64,000 nucleotides of DNA from Pectobacterium versatile (lineage in GTDB: Bacteria; Pseudomonadota; Gammaproteobacteria; Enterobacterales; Enterobacteriaceae): contig NZ_JAINZP010000004.1 of the NCBI RefSeq assembly GCF_020166435.1, positions 186,001 through 250,000 of the forward strand, given 5' to 3'. The stretch's first letter is position 1, and every line of letters starts with the position of its first letter. A program made the position numbers and the translations under genes. Positions 32,867 to 41,424 of the stretch are shown here, piece after piece. The notes beneath the pieces were generated by a model. That model saw only the letters and a list, made by a program, of their open reading frames with translations, made no database searches and had not been told where the DNA came from.

Positions 32867-33190
32867 CAGAACCGTAGATTTATCAGCAGGCAAAATCTGT
32901 GCTTACTGTTATGTTGCTGTTAATAAGGTTAAACTGTGCGCCACTTTGAGCGCAGTTAAATTAGCGCCACGCTCACCCGCTAGCAGTACCTCTAAGCGGG
33001 TAGAGAATGAACACCAGTAACGCATTTACGTACTTGAGTCTGACGTTGAGCGAGAGCGTAGTCTACCTCGATAAGCTCCAGGGAAATACCCGGAATAACT
33101 GGCGTTATAGCCAGCGGGCCAGCAGGGTATGACAGCGACTTCTGTACTTCCGATTTCTATAATTTAAGTTGGCAATTTTAGGTAGCAAAC

Positions 33191-33907
33191 ATGCAGACGC
33201 CGCACATTCTTATTGTTGAAGACGAGCTAGTAACTCGTAATACCCTCAAAAGCATTTTTGAGGCGGAAGGATACGTTGTTCACGAAGCCACTGATGGCGC
33301 AGAAATGCACCACATTTTGTCCGAGAATGACATCAATCTGGTGATCATGGACATCAACCTGCCAGGGAAGAATGGCCTGTTGCTGGCACGTGAACTGCGC
33401 GAGCAAGCCACCGTTGCCTTGATGTTCCTCACCGGCCGCGACAATGAAGTCGATAAGATCCTCGGTCTGGAAATCGGTGCGGATGACTACATCACCAAAC
33501 CGTTCAACCCACGTGAATTGACGATCCGCGCACGTAACCTGCTGTCACGTACCATGAATCTGGGCGGCGGCACGGAAGAGCGTCGTCTGGTGGAAAGCTA
33601 TCGCTTCAACGGCTGGGAACTGGACATCAATAGCCGTTCTCTGATTAGCCCAGTTGGCGAACAATACAAGCTGCCGCGCAGTGAATTCCGCGCCATGCTG
33701 CACTTCTGCGAAAATCCGGGCAAGATTCAGTCTCGTGCGGAATTGCTGAAGAAAATGACGGGTCGTGAGCTTAAGCCACACGACCGCACCGTTGACGTCA
33801 CCATCCGTCGTATCCGCAAGCACTTTGAATCCACAGCTGATACACCGGAAATCATCGCGACGATCCACGGCGAAGGCTACCGCTTCTGCGGCGATCTGGA
33901 AAATTAA
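33191..33907 (+). CDS. arcA: Response regulator ArcA
   Basis: OmpR-type regulator of aerobic and anaerobic metabolism, phosphorylated by ArcB; 238 residues as in E. coli. The receiver domain has the acidic pocket (VEDE, residues 9-12), the phosphoacceptor Asp54 in IMDINLPG and Lys in FITKPF-like YITKPFNP. The C-terminal winged helix ends HKYDRTVD-like [18 protein letters not shown] and [12 protein letters not shown]. The gene is alone with a long upstream control region and a terminator; the partner kinase gene arcB is not in the window. Confidence 0.99.
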   Translation: MQTPHILIVEDELVTRNTLKSIFEAEGYVVHEATDGAEMHHILSENDINLVIMDINLPGKNGLLLARELREQATVALMFLTGRDNEVDKILGLEIGADDYITKPFNPRELTIRARNLLSRTMNLGGGTEERRLVESYRFNGWELDINSRSLISPVGEQYKLPRSEFRAMLHFCENPGKIQSRAELLKKMTGRELKPHDRTVDVTIRRIRKHFESTADTPEIIATIHGEGYRFCGDLEN

Positions 33908-33914
33908 TTCCCCT

Positions 33915-33948
33915 CAGCCGGAGCAGGCATCTGTTCCGGCTGTTTTCT
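33915..33948 (+). terminator. Terminator after arcA
   Basis: CAGCCGGA-g-CAG / CTG-t-TCCGGCTG around a 4-base loop, followed by TTTTCTTC. Confidence 0.85.
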
Positions 33949-33964
33949 TCGTTCCTACCGCACG

Positions 33965-34447
33965 TTATTCACTCTTTCCCCACGGCATAACTGGCACCGC
34001 GCTTAACGCGTTTTTCGGCGAACCATCGACTAAGCGATCAGAATAAGCAAGATAGATCAGAGAATTGCGCTTTTGATCGTAAAACCGAACAACCTGCAAC
34101 TTCTTGAAAACCAGCGATGTTCTTTTCTGGAATACCACTGAGCCGCGATCGCCACCGTTTTTGATTTTATCGGACAGCGTAATCGTCCCAACCTGCTGAC
34201 AGGAAATCGCGGCGTCCGCCGTGTCCTCCGCCAGCCCTAACCCGCCCTTGATTCCGCCTGTTTTGGCACGGCTAATGTAGCAGGTCACATTGGACACATC
34301 CGGATCGTCAAACGCTTCCACCACGATCTTATGATCCGGCCCCAGCAGTTTAAAGACCGTATCGACAGACCCAACTTCTTCCGCACTGACAAAACCAGCG
34401 GTAGACAGCAATAGCAGACCCGCTCCCATGATGCGCTTTATGTTCAT
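33965..34447 (-). CDS. creA: CreA family periplasmic protein
   Basis: A 160-residue secreted protein. A signal peptide is clear: [22 protein letters not shown] with cleavage about residue 22. The mature protein carries the CreA blocks [26 protein letters not shown] and [22 protein letters not shown], then [14 protein letters not shown]. Its function is unknown in any species that I recall. In E. coli creA precedes creBCD (a two-component system and a membrane protein); here creBCD are absent and creA stands alone between arcA and rob. Confidence 0.93.
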   Translation of the reverse strand: MNIKRIMGAGLLLLSTAGFVSAEEVGSVDTVFKLLGPDHKIVVEAFDDPDVSNVTCYISRAKTGGIKGGLGLAEDTADAAISCQQVGTITLSDKIKNGGDRGSVVFQKRTSLVFKKLQVVRFYDQKRNSLIYLAYSDRLVDGSPKNALSAVPVMPWGKSE

Positions 34448-34652
34448 ATTTCAGGTCCTGTGACAATTCATAACAAACGATTAATAACCACAATTAAAAA
34501 GGGGATGAGCAAAATAAACCGCTATAATCCCCCTCTTTATCCAAATTACCTGCGGAACATTTTCAAAAATCTTCGGCAGTACCAAAGTGAAAATATTGCT
34601 ATGATGCGGGATCTCAATACGCTCGCGCTCAATGTGTTTGATGAGGAAGATT

Positions 34653-35540
34653 ATGGATCAAGCCGGTATCATACGTGACTTGCTTAACTGGCTGGAAAGC
34701 CATCTCGACCAGCCGCTATCACTCGATAATGTGGCGGCGAAAGCGGGTTATTCCAAGTGGCATCTGCAAAGAATGTTCAAAGACGTGACGGGCCATGCCA
34801 TTGGTTCATATATCCGAGCGAGGAGATTGACCAAAGCGGCGGTTGCTCTCTGCCTGACCAGTCGTCCTATCCTTGATATTGCCCTGCAATACCGTTTCGA
34901 TTCGCAACAAACCTTTACCCGCGCGTTTAAAAAGCAGTTTGCCCAAACGCCAGCGTCTTATCGTCGTTCCGATAATTGGAATACTTTCGGCATTCGTCCG
35001 CCGATTCGACTCGGTGCGTTTACGCTGCCGCAGCCGCAGTTTATCACGCTGCCAGAGACACAGCTGCTTGGGCTAACGCAAACCTATAACTGCCGTCTGG
35101 AGCAGATTTGTAACTTCCGTACGGAAATTCGCGTCCACTACTGGCGTCAGTTTTTAGGAGAGACCTGCTCCGTTCCTCCCGTACTTTACGGGTTGCATCA
35201 TTCACGGCCGAGTAAAGAGAAAGACGACGAACACGAAGTGCTCTACACCACCGCGCTGGAGCCACAGTATCTGCCCGATGACGTCCACACTGGCGAGCCC
35301 GTCACGCTACCGGGCGGCGACTACGCGATGTTTGTTTTTGAAGGGCCAAATGACGAGCTACAGGATTTTATTATCAGCCTGTATGACACCTGTCTGCCGA
35401 CCTTTCAGCTCACGCGCCGCAAAGGGTTTGATGCCGAGCGTTTTCACCCTAGCCGCGATACAGACGGGGAAATACCCGCTATCATCCGCTGCGAGTATTT
35501 TATCCCCATCCAACATACCGAGCCGCTCTCAGCGCTGTAA
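34653..35540 (+). CDS. rob: Right-origin-binding AraC-family regulator Rob
   Basis: A 295-residue regulator (E. coli 289) of the MarA/SoxS/Rob regulon, acting on efflux, solvent and superoxide tolerance genes. The N-terminal AraC DNA-binding domain has both helix-turn-helix units (LDNVAAKAGYSKWHLQRMFK and ILDIALQYRFDSQQTFTRAFKKQF). The C-terminal half is a GyrI-like ligand-binding domain (PVTLPGGDYAMFVFEGP). The ATG at 34653 follows GAGGAAG and gives MDQAGIIRDLLNWLE, the family start. The last 12 bp overlap the end of convergent gpmB. Confidence 0.96.
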   Translation: MDQAGIIRDLLNWLESHLDQPLSLDNVAAKAGYSKWHLQRMFKDVTGHAIGSYIRARRLTKAAVALCLTSRPILDIALQYRFDSQQTFTRAFKKQFAQTPASYRRSDNWNTFGIRPPIRLGAFTLPQPQFITLPETQLLGLTQTYNCRLEQICNFRTEIRVHYWRQFLGETCSVPPVLYGLHHSRPSKEKDDEHEVLYTTALEPQYLPDDVHTGEPVTLPGGDYAMFVFEGPNDELQDFIISLYDTCLPTFQLTRRKGFDAERFHPSRDTDGEIPAIIRCEYFIPIQHTEPLSAL

Positions 35541-36179
35541 CTCATCCAGTGCCGGAATATCCAAATGCGAAATATCTCCGGCCGTTTCCACCACCCATCC
35601 GGGTGCTAGCCACGGGCTTTGCTGATAATCAATGCGCGACAGGGAACAGTTGCGCAGACGCAAGCGCCGTTCAGCCGATGCGGGTAACCCCAGAACCGTA
35701 CTCAGCAAGCACCCCAGCGCCATCCCGTGGCTAACCAGCAAAGGACGACTTCCCGCTGGCAACGCCAGACAACGTTCCAGAACACCGTGCATGCGCAATG
35801 CCACATCAGCCATCGATTCACCTTCTGGGATGCGGCCATCGGGCGTGCCATCCACCAGCCCTTTACGCCACTTTTCTTCCCCGTCGGTCAGCGAATCCAA
35901 ATCGCGGGCTTCTAAGACGCCCATGTTCAATTCACGTAACCCGGGCTCCAGGATTATCTGGCAATCACCACAAGATTTAGCGATGATTTCTGTCGTCTGA
36001 CGCGTTCTTCCGAGATCGCTGGTAAAAATATGCGTAATCCCTAACGTCCTGATTCGTCCAGCAACTTGCTGTGCCTGTTGCTCACCTCTTGGCGTCAGCG
36101 CACTGTCCGATTGACCTTGAATACGTCGAGCCACATTCCATTCCGTTTCGCCGTGGCGAACAAGATATACCTGTAACAT
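35529..36179 (-). CDS. gpmB: Phosphatase/phosphoglycerate mutase family protein GpmB (YtjC)
   Basis: Histidine-phosphatase superfamily enzyme, 216 residues (E. coli 215). The phosphohistidine motif LVRHGETEWN lies at residues 6-15 with His9; the second catalytic part is LLVSHGMALG near residue 150. In spite of its name, E. coli GpmB is reported to be a broad phosphatase more than a glycolytic mutase, so the physiological substrate is open. It overlaps rob by 12 bp tail to tail and is divergent from yjjX with about 50 bp between. Confidence 0.92.
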   Translation of the reverse strand: MLQVYLVRHGETEWNVARRIQGQSDSALTPRGEQQAQQVAGRIRTLGITHIFTSDLGRTRQTTEIIAKSCGDCQIILEPGLRELNMGVLEARDLDSLTDGEEKWRKGLVDGTPDGRIPEGESMADVALRMHGVLERCLALPAGSRPLLVSHGMALGCLLSTVLGLPASAERRLRLRNCSLSRIDYQQSPWLAPGWVVETAGDISHLDIPALDELQR

Positions 36180-36229
36180 GGTTATTTTCCGTTATACTGC
36201 GTCAAATTAACTAAAGGTACGAAACTGTT

Positions 36230-36769
36230 ATGTATCACGTTGTTGCTGCAACTACCAACCCGGCAAAGATTAAGGCTATTACTCTGGCATTCACCGATGT
36301 CTTTGGTGCAGAAAACTGCCGCATCGAAGGCGTTGACGTCGACAGTGGTGTCCCGCGCCAGCCTCTTGGCTCTCTCGAAACCCGTACGGGCGCCAGAAAC
36401 CGCGTCATGATGGCACGCCAGGTGCGTCCAGAAGCCGATTTTTGGGTCGGTGTCGAAGCAGGCATTGAAGAAAGCATGACTTTCGCCTGGATGGTGATCG
36501 AAAATGCTCACCTGCGTGGCGAATCACGTTCTGCAAGCCTGGTTCTTCCAGAAAGTATATTACATGGTATCCGTGAAGGGCGGGAATTAGGCGATGAAAT
36601 GGAGCGTTTGACGGGCGTTCAGAATATTAAACATAAAGGTGGTGCCATCGGCGTCTTCACCGACGGCAAATTGTCACGCACTAGCGTGTATCATCAGGCA
36701 TTGCTGCTGGCACTGGTGCCGTTTCATAACCCGATCTATCAGATTCCCGTTCAGACAGCGAAACAGTAA
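36230..36769 (+). CDS. yjjX: Inosine/xanthosine triphosphatase
   Basis: House-cleaning NTPase that hydrolyses ITP and XTP to keep them out of nucleic acids; 179 residues (E. coli 170). Conserved blocks are [21 protein letters not shown] at the N-terminus, GVDSGVP-like [34 protein letters not shown] and [15 protein letters not shown]. It is an independent single gene, divergent from gpmB and ending 3 bp before the end of convergent trpR. Confidence 0.95.
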   Translation: MYHVVAATTNPAKIKAITLAFTDVFGAENCRIEGVDVDSGVPRQPLGSLETRTGARNRVMMARQVRPEADFWVGVEAGIEESMTFAWMVIENAHLRGESRSASLVLPESILHGIREGRELGDEMERLTGVQNIKHKGGAIGVFTDGKLSRTSVYHQALLLALVPFHNPIYQIPVQTAKQ

Positions 36770-36772
36770 TCG

Positions 36773-37120
36773 TTACGCGTCGTCACTCAACGGCTTATCT
36801 GCCGACAGCAACTGCGCTTCCAGCCAGCTTTTTAACGCGGGGGGCGCGGCTTTCAGACTGTTTGAACCGCGCGTAATCGTCGCAATGCCCGCACCTAACT
36901 CGCTTTTCAGCTCACGCTGGCTCATTTCACCCCGCATTAGCTCCTGTATAATTCGCACCCGCGTTCCCAACGCTGTACGCTCATCCGGCGTTAGCAGGAG
37001 TTGAAGCAGCGGCAATTGAAGATCCTCCGCAATAGACTGCTGCAATAGCGCGACAAAGCGTAACCAGTGCTCATTGTCTTGTTCAGAAAGTGCTGGGTCG
37101 ATAAGCGATAACGGAGTCAT
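36773..37120 (-). CDS. trpR: Trp operon repressor
   Basis: Tryptophan-dependent dimeric repressor of trp, aroH and its own gene; 115 residues (E. coli 108, the difference at the ends). The helix-turn-helix is [23 protein letters not shown] (about residues 70-92), and the co-repressor binding helix includes [19 protein letters not shown]. An operator lies 11-30 bp before the start, so autoregulation is expected as in E. coli. Confidence 0.97.
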   Translation of the reverse strand: MTPLSLIDPALSEQDNEHWLRFVALLQQSIAEDLQLPLLQLLLTPDERTALGTRVRIIQELMRGEMSQRELKSELGAGIATITRGSNSLKAAPPALKSWLEAQLLSADKPLSDDA

Positions 37121-37131
37121 AACGGGCTGCC

Positions 37132-37149
37132 ATACTATTTAACTAGTAC
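37132..37149 (-). promoter_or_regulatory. TrpR operator
   Basis: On the minus strand GTACTAGTTAAATAGTAT, 16 of 18 bases matching the consensus GTACTAGTTAACTAGTAC. It lies 11 bp before the trpR start, indicating autorepression. A second gene upstream, slt, ends nearby. Confidence 0.92.
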
Positions 37150-37192
37150 GGCAGCATAACACAATTCCAGGCAACGATCGCAACGCAGCGTC

Positions 37193-39127
37193 TCAATAAC
37201 GCCGCTGCCATTCCGCATCCGTCAGTACATTAGCTGGCTGATTAAGGAAATAGCGATAGAAGACGTCATAAGCCAGCACATTTTTCACGTAACCCCGTGT
37301 TTCCGAAAACGGAATACTTTCGATAAACGCAACGGGATCGATGCGCCCGGCGCTGTTTCTCAGCCAGGTATTCACACGCGATGGTCCGGCATTATAAGCC
37401 GCGGAAGACAGAATGCGGTTACGGCCAAATGTCTGGTACACGTACTCCAGATAGCTCGTCCCTAACAGGATATTGGTTTCGGGATCGAACAACTGGCTGC
37501 TGTTCGTATAGAACGTGATATTGCTCATTTTGGCCGTATGCTGCGCCGTAGCGGGCATCAACTGCATCAGACCCGATGCACCAACTGGGGAACGTGCTTT
37601 CGGATTCCAGGCGCTCTCCTGACGAGCAATCGCCATTGCATAGCTCTGGCTAATACCTTTCCCCTGCGTTTCACGGCGGAATTCATTATTCCAGGCCAGC
37701 GGGAAGCGCTCTTCCAGATGATCCCACAGCTTCGCGACAATCGTCGCCTGCACGCTCAAATCTGCCCAGCGCTGTTCAAACGCATAGCGAGCCAGTGCTT
37801 CCTGCTGCGGTTTGCTGCGATTCGCCACCAGCCCGACCCATTCGCTGCGTGCCAGATTATCCATCTGCCAGAACATCAACTCCCGCACGCGGGTGATTTC
37901 CGGTAGCTGAGACAGAGAAGGATCCGGCTTCACCGCCGTCATGACCGTAATGGGGTAGCGCTCGTTCAGTTTCTGCGCTGCCGCCATCGGATAGAACCCA
38001 CGTTCCTGCATCAGGCTGCGTAATAGCGTCTCGCCTTCCTGACGTTTGCCCTGATCCAACAGCGCCGCCGCGTGCCAGTAGCGCCATTCGTCTTTCTGTA
38101 ACGCCTCCGCCGGTAAACGCGCCATCCAGCTTGTTAGCCCCTGACGATCGCCTGCCCCCAACGCCATACGTACGCGGCGCTCCAGCAACGTAGTCGACGT
38201 ACTCTTTCTCACTACGTCATCCCGCCACTGCGCCTGCTCTGGCGTGGCATCGTTGCCCATCAAACGCCAGGCGATGGTTTCTTCCATTGCCTGACGATCT
38301 GCGGCACTCATTTTCTGCAAACGGACAATAACCGGCAGCATCGAACGAGCATTATCAGCATCCTGACGCGCCGTGCGCGTAAAGGCTGACAGCGTGACTT
38401 TACGCGTAAAATCTGTCGGTCCAACGGTACGGGCGAAGCTCTCCAGCGAATTCGGATCGTTCTGGAGTTTCAGTAACGCATCGCCCATCGTTTTATAATC
38501 GTCGGGTAACTGCTTGATGAGATAGCTCACCAGACTGCCGCTGCCTTCGTCCATTGCCAGACGCGCGCGTTCCAACACCGTCAGCGGTGTCTGTTCGCCC
38601 GCCTGCTGCCAGACGGAGAAGAGTTTATCGCACACGGTAGGGAGCGAGCGTCCTGTCAGCCAGATATCACGCGTGGCTTCCCACACGCCCTGACGCTGAC
38701 CGGTTGCCCACTGGGCGTAATAAAAGTTACAGCGAGCGCTGACCGGCTTCGGCGGCTGGGGGCTAAATGCCAGCAGCCCGATCCAGTCCTGACGACGCGC
38801 CAGTTCATTCACAAAGCTGGTAGAGAGATTACGGGCGGGCGGCAACGTCGGGTGCGTTGCCATAAACTGCTTCACCTGCGTCGCACTGACCTGACTCAGA
38901 TCCTGCGTGAGCGAACGGTATTCAAGATAAGGATAAAGTGGGTAACTGCGCAGCGTCGGCATCAACTGCGCCACCGTGTCCATCTGGTTGCTGTCCCATG
39001 CTTGCTTAACCTGCTGATAGCGCTGACGCTGTTCGTCCAGAGAATCCGCCAGCACATGGCCGGAAAACCCAGCCAGACATATCGCCGAAACGGCGTACCA
39101 CCAATGACCCGCTTTTATCACCTGCAT
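37193..39127 (-). CDS. slt: Soluble lytic murein transglycosylase
   Basis: Periplasmic exo-acting transglycosylase that cleaves peptidoglycan to anhydro-muropeptides; 644 residues (E. coli 645). Signal peptide about 1-28 (hydrophobic core WYAVSAICLAGFSGHVLA). The long alpha-helical U-shaped domain fills the middle. The C-terminal catalytic domain shows the SLT motif MAIARQESAWNPKARSPVGAS with the catalytic Glu, then LMQLMPATA and AYNAGPSRVNTWL. I prefer the ATG at 39127, with GAGG four bases ahead; an ATG at 39136 is also possible. An ERIC element lies upstream. Confidence 0.96.
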   Translation of the reverse strand: MQVIKAGHWWYAVSAICLAGFSGHVLADSLDEQRQRYQQVKQAWDSNQMDTVAQLMPTLRSYPLYPYLEYRSLTQDLSQVSATQVKQFMATHPTLPPARNLSTSFVNELARRQDWIGLLAFSPQPPKPVSARCNFYYAQWATGQRQGVWEATRDIWLTGRSLPTVCDKLFSVWQQAGEQTPLTVLERARLAMDEGSGSLVSYLIKQLPDDYKTMGDALLKLQNDPNSLESFARTVGPTDFTRKVTLSAFTRTARQDADNARSMLPVIVRLQKMSAADRQAMEETIAWRLMGNDATPEQAQWRDDVVRKSTSTTLLERRVRMALGAGDRQGLTSWMARLPAEALQKDEWRYWHAAALLDQGKRQEGETLLRSLMQERGFYPMAAAQKLNERYPITVMTAVKPDPSLSQLPEITRVRELMFWQMDNLARSEWVGLVANRSKPQQEALARYAFEQRWADLSVQATIVAKLWDHLEERFPLAWNNEFRRETQGKGISQSYAMAIARQESAWNPKARSPVGASGLMQLMPATAQHTAKMSNITFYTNSSQLFDPETNILLGTSYLEYVYQTFGRNRILSSAAYNAGPSRVNTWLRNSAGRIDPVAFIESIPFSETRGYVKNVLAYDVFYRYFLNQPANVLTDAEWQRRY

Positions 39128-39680
39128 TAACCTCATCCGTTATCGAACTTGCTATCGGCATCCTTCATCGTATCGCTCCCCCTATCCTATACCCAAAATA
39201 ATTCGAGTTGCGTGAAGGCGGCAACCGCATGACAAATTCGTCGGGAACGAATTTGACCAGCCAAAGGCTGGCCTTCGGTGAGAGACAGGATGTCTCTCAT
39301 TTCATCCCCAGGAGCTTACTCAGGTAAGTGACTGGGGTGAGTAAGGGCAGCCAACGCATAAGCAGCTTGAAGTATGACGGATATATCGGGCAGATCCAGT
39401 GTGGCACATCATGCCAGACAACGATATGCCGATCCGCAAACCGATTCTGAAATTCATCAGGCGGGCATAGGTCTCAGATCGGCCACGGCAAATCGCCGGA
39501 TAGCTGGGATCGCAGGCTGAAACCCGCTACACTTCATACTTAGAGTAATGCGCTTAGAATAATCGATCCGCTGCCAGGGTATTTCCTAGCGGCGATTTAG
39601 TATTAGGTAACACAGTGCTACATATGGTCACCCGCTTATGGTGACAAATCATAGAGATAAGAGAGAGGCGAAGTCGCAAC
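39128..39680. other. Divergent slt / ettA region containing a long ERIC element
   Basis: About 550 bp. Bases 39188-39385 are an ERIC copy with an insertion; 39386-39680 shows no gene and should hold the ettA promoter, which I did not place. Confidence 0.6.
39188..39385. repeat. ERIC element with an internal insertion
   Basis: A 198-bp ERIC copy. The outer parts (TATACCC-AAAATAATTCGAG, CCCCAGGAGCTTAC, GTAAGTGACTGGGGTGAG, GACGGATATA) match the copy at 25291-25416. About 72 extra bp (roughly 39230-39301) separate the left arm from the centre. The insertion folds into three hairpins: AAATTCGT / ACGAATTT, CCAGCC / GGCTGG and GAGAGACA / TGTCTCTC. Confidence 0.88.
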
Positions 39681-41348
39681 GTGGCTCAATATGTTTATAC
39701 CATGCATCGCGTCGGTAAGGTCGTACCGCCGAAGCGTCACATTCTGAAAAACATCTCCCTCAGTTTTTTCCCCGGTGCCAAGATCGGCGTGCTGGGTCTG
39801 AACGGAGCCGGTAAATCAACGCTGTTGCGTATTATGGCTGGCATTGATACGGACATCGAGGGCGAAGCTCGCCCACAACCTGGAATCAAAATCGGCTATT
39901 TGCCGCAGGAACCGCAGTTAAACACGGAGCACACCGTTCGTGAATCCGTAGAAGAAGCGGTATCTGAAGTCGTGACCGCACTGAAGCGTCTTGATGAAGT
40001 CTATGCGCTCTATGCTGAGCCGGATGCAGACTTCGATAAATTGGCCGCAGAACAAGGCCGGTTGGAAGAGACCATTCAGGCGCATGACGGTCATAATCTG
40101 GACAACCAACTAGAGCGTGCCGCCGATGCGCTGCGCTTGCCGGAGTGGGATGCAAAAATCGCTACCCTGTCTGGTGGTGAACGTCGCCGTGTGGCGCTGT
40201 GCCGTCTGCTGCTGGAAAAGCCGGACATGCTGCTGCTCGACGAACCAACCAACCACCTGGATGCCGAATCTGTCGCCTGGCTGGAACGCTTCCTGCACGA
40301 TTTCGAAGGCACCGTGGTGGCAATTACCCACGACCGTTACTTCCTCGATAACGTAGCAGGCTGGATTCTGGAGCTGGACCGTGGCGAAGGTATTCCGTGG
40401 GAAGGCAACTACTCTTCCTGGCTGGAGCAGAAAGATCAGCGTCTGGCACAGGAAGCTTCTCAGGAAGCGGCACGCCGTAAATCCATCGAGAAAGAGCTGG
40501 AGTGGGTGCGCCAAGGCGCGAAAGGCCGTCAGTCCAAAGGTAAGGCACGTCTGGCACGCTTTGAAGAGCTGAACAACACCGAATACCAGAAACGTAACGA
40601 AACCAACGAACTGTTTATTCCGCCAGGTGCTCGCCTCGGCGATAAAGTGGTGGAAGTCTCCAACCTCAGCAAGTCTTACGGCGAACGTCAGCTCATCGAC
40701 GGGCTGTCTTTCTCCGTACCGAAAGGCGCAATTGTCGGCATTATCGGCCCGAACGGTGCCGGTAAATCGACCCTGTTCCGCATGATGTCCGGTCAGGAAC
40801 AGCCGGATGGCGGCACGATTGAGCTGGGTGAAACGGTGAAACTGGCATCAGTCGACCAGTTCCGTGATTCGATGGACAACAGCAAAACCGTCTGGGAAGA
40901 AGTATCTGGCGGGCAGGACATCATGCGTATCGGCAACACCGAAATGCCAAGCCGTGCTTACGTTGGCCGTTTCAACTTTAAAGGGGTTGATCAGGGCAAA
41001 CGCGTTGGCGAGCTATCCGGTGGTGAACGCGGCCGTCTGCATCTGGCGAAGCTGTTGCAGGTAGGCGGCAACGTGTTGCTGCTCGATGAACCCACCAACG
41101 ACCTGGATATCGAAACCCTGCGCGCGCTGGAAAACGCCCTGCTGGAATTCCCTGGCTGTGCCATGGTGATCTCGCATGACCGTTGGTTCCTCGACCGTAT
41201 CGCAACGCACATTCTGGATTATCAGGACGAAGGTAAAGTGGAATTCTTCGAAGGTAACTTTACCGAGTACGAAGAGTACAAGAAGCGTACGCTGGGTGCC
41301 GATGCGCTGGAACCACACCGCATTAAATACAAGAAGATCGCTAAATAA
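39681..41348 (+). CDS. ettA: Energy-dependent translational throttle protein EttA (ABC-F)
   Basis: ABC-F ATPase without membrane domains that binds the ribosome E site and gates entry into elongation according to the ATP/ADP ratio; 555 residues as in E. coli (YjjK). Two ABC domains carry Walker A (GLNGAGKST, GPNGAGKST), signature (LSGGERRRVAL, LSGGERGRLHL) and Walker B (MLLLDEPTNHLD, VLLLDEPTNDLD). The arm inserted in domain 1 and the P-site tRNA-interacting linker (about residues 240-305, rich in K, R and Q) are present. I start at GTG 39681, which gives AQYVYTMHRVGKVVPPKR, matching E. coli. Confidence 0.98.
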   Translation: MAQYVYTMHRVGKVVPPKRHILKNISLSFFPGAKIGVLGLNGAGKSTLLRIMAGIDTDIEGEARPQPGIKIGYLPQEPQLNTEHTVRESVEEAVSEVVTALKRLDEVYALYAEPDADFDKLAAEQGRLEETIQAHDGHNLDNQLERAADALRLPEWDAKIATLSGGERRRVALCRLLLEKPDMLLLDEPTNHLDAESVAWLERFLHDFEGTVVAITHDRYFLDNVAGWILELDRGEGIPWEGNYSSWLEQKDQRLAQEASQEAARRKSIEKELEWVRQGAKGRQSKGKARLARFEELNNTEYQKRNETNELFIPPGARLGDKVVEVSNLSKSYGERQLIDGLSFSVPKGAIVGIIGPNGAGKSTLFRMMSGQEQPDGGTIELGETVKLASVDQFRDSMDNSKTVWEEVSGGQDIMRIGNTEMPSRAYVGRFNFKGVDQGKRVGELSGGERGRLHLAKLLQVGGNVLLLDEPTNDLDIETLRALENALLEFPGCAMVISHDRWFLDRIATHILDYQDEGKVEFFEGNFTEYEEYKKRTLGADALEPHRIKYKKIAK

Positions 41349-41370
41349 GCCGTCACTGAACGTGATAAAC

Positions 41371-41398
41371 AAATGGCCCGCATTGCGGGCCATTTTTC
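41371..41398. terminator. Terminator between ettA and the chemoreceptor gene
   Basis: ATGGCCCGC / GCGGGCCAT around ATT, followed by TTTTTCTTT on the plus strand; a weaker T-tract on the minus strand may also serve the chemoreceptor. Confidence 0.9.
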
Positions 41399-41424
41399 TT
41401 TCCAATACTGCTTCACTTACCTAA

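Larger units (their letters stand above)
32440..33190. other. lasT / arcA intergenic region (arcA control region)
   Basis: 750 bp without a convincing gene; E. coli has the tiny yjjY here, which I did not find. It holds 17-bp tandem repeats (32520-32564), an FNR-like box (32853-32866) and a stem CTGTGCGC / GCGCAG near 32932-32958. The long leader fits a heavily controlled arcA. Confidence 0.6.

Noticed and set aside
32846-32923. A 25-codon frame in the arcA leader ending in three cysteines
   Set aside because: It overlaps the FNR-like box, lacks a ribosome site and cannot be transcribed from a promoter placed downstream of that box.
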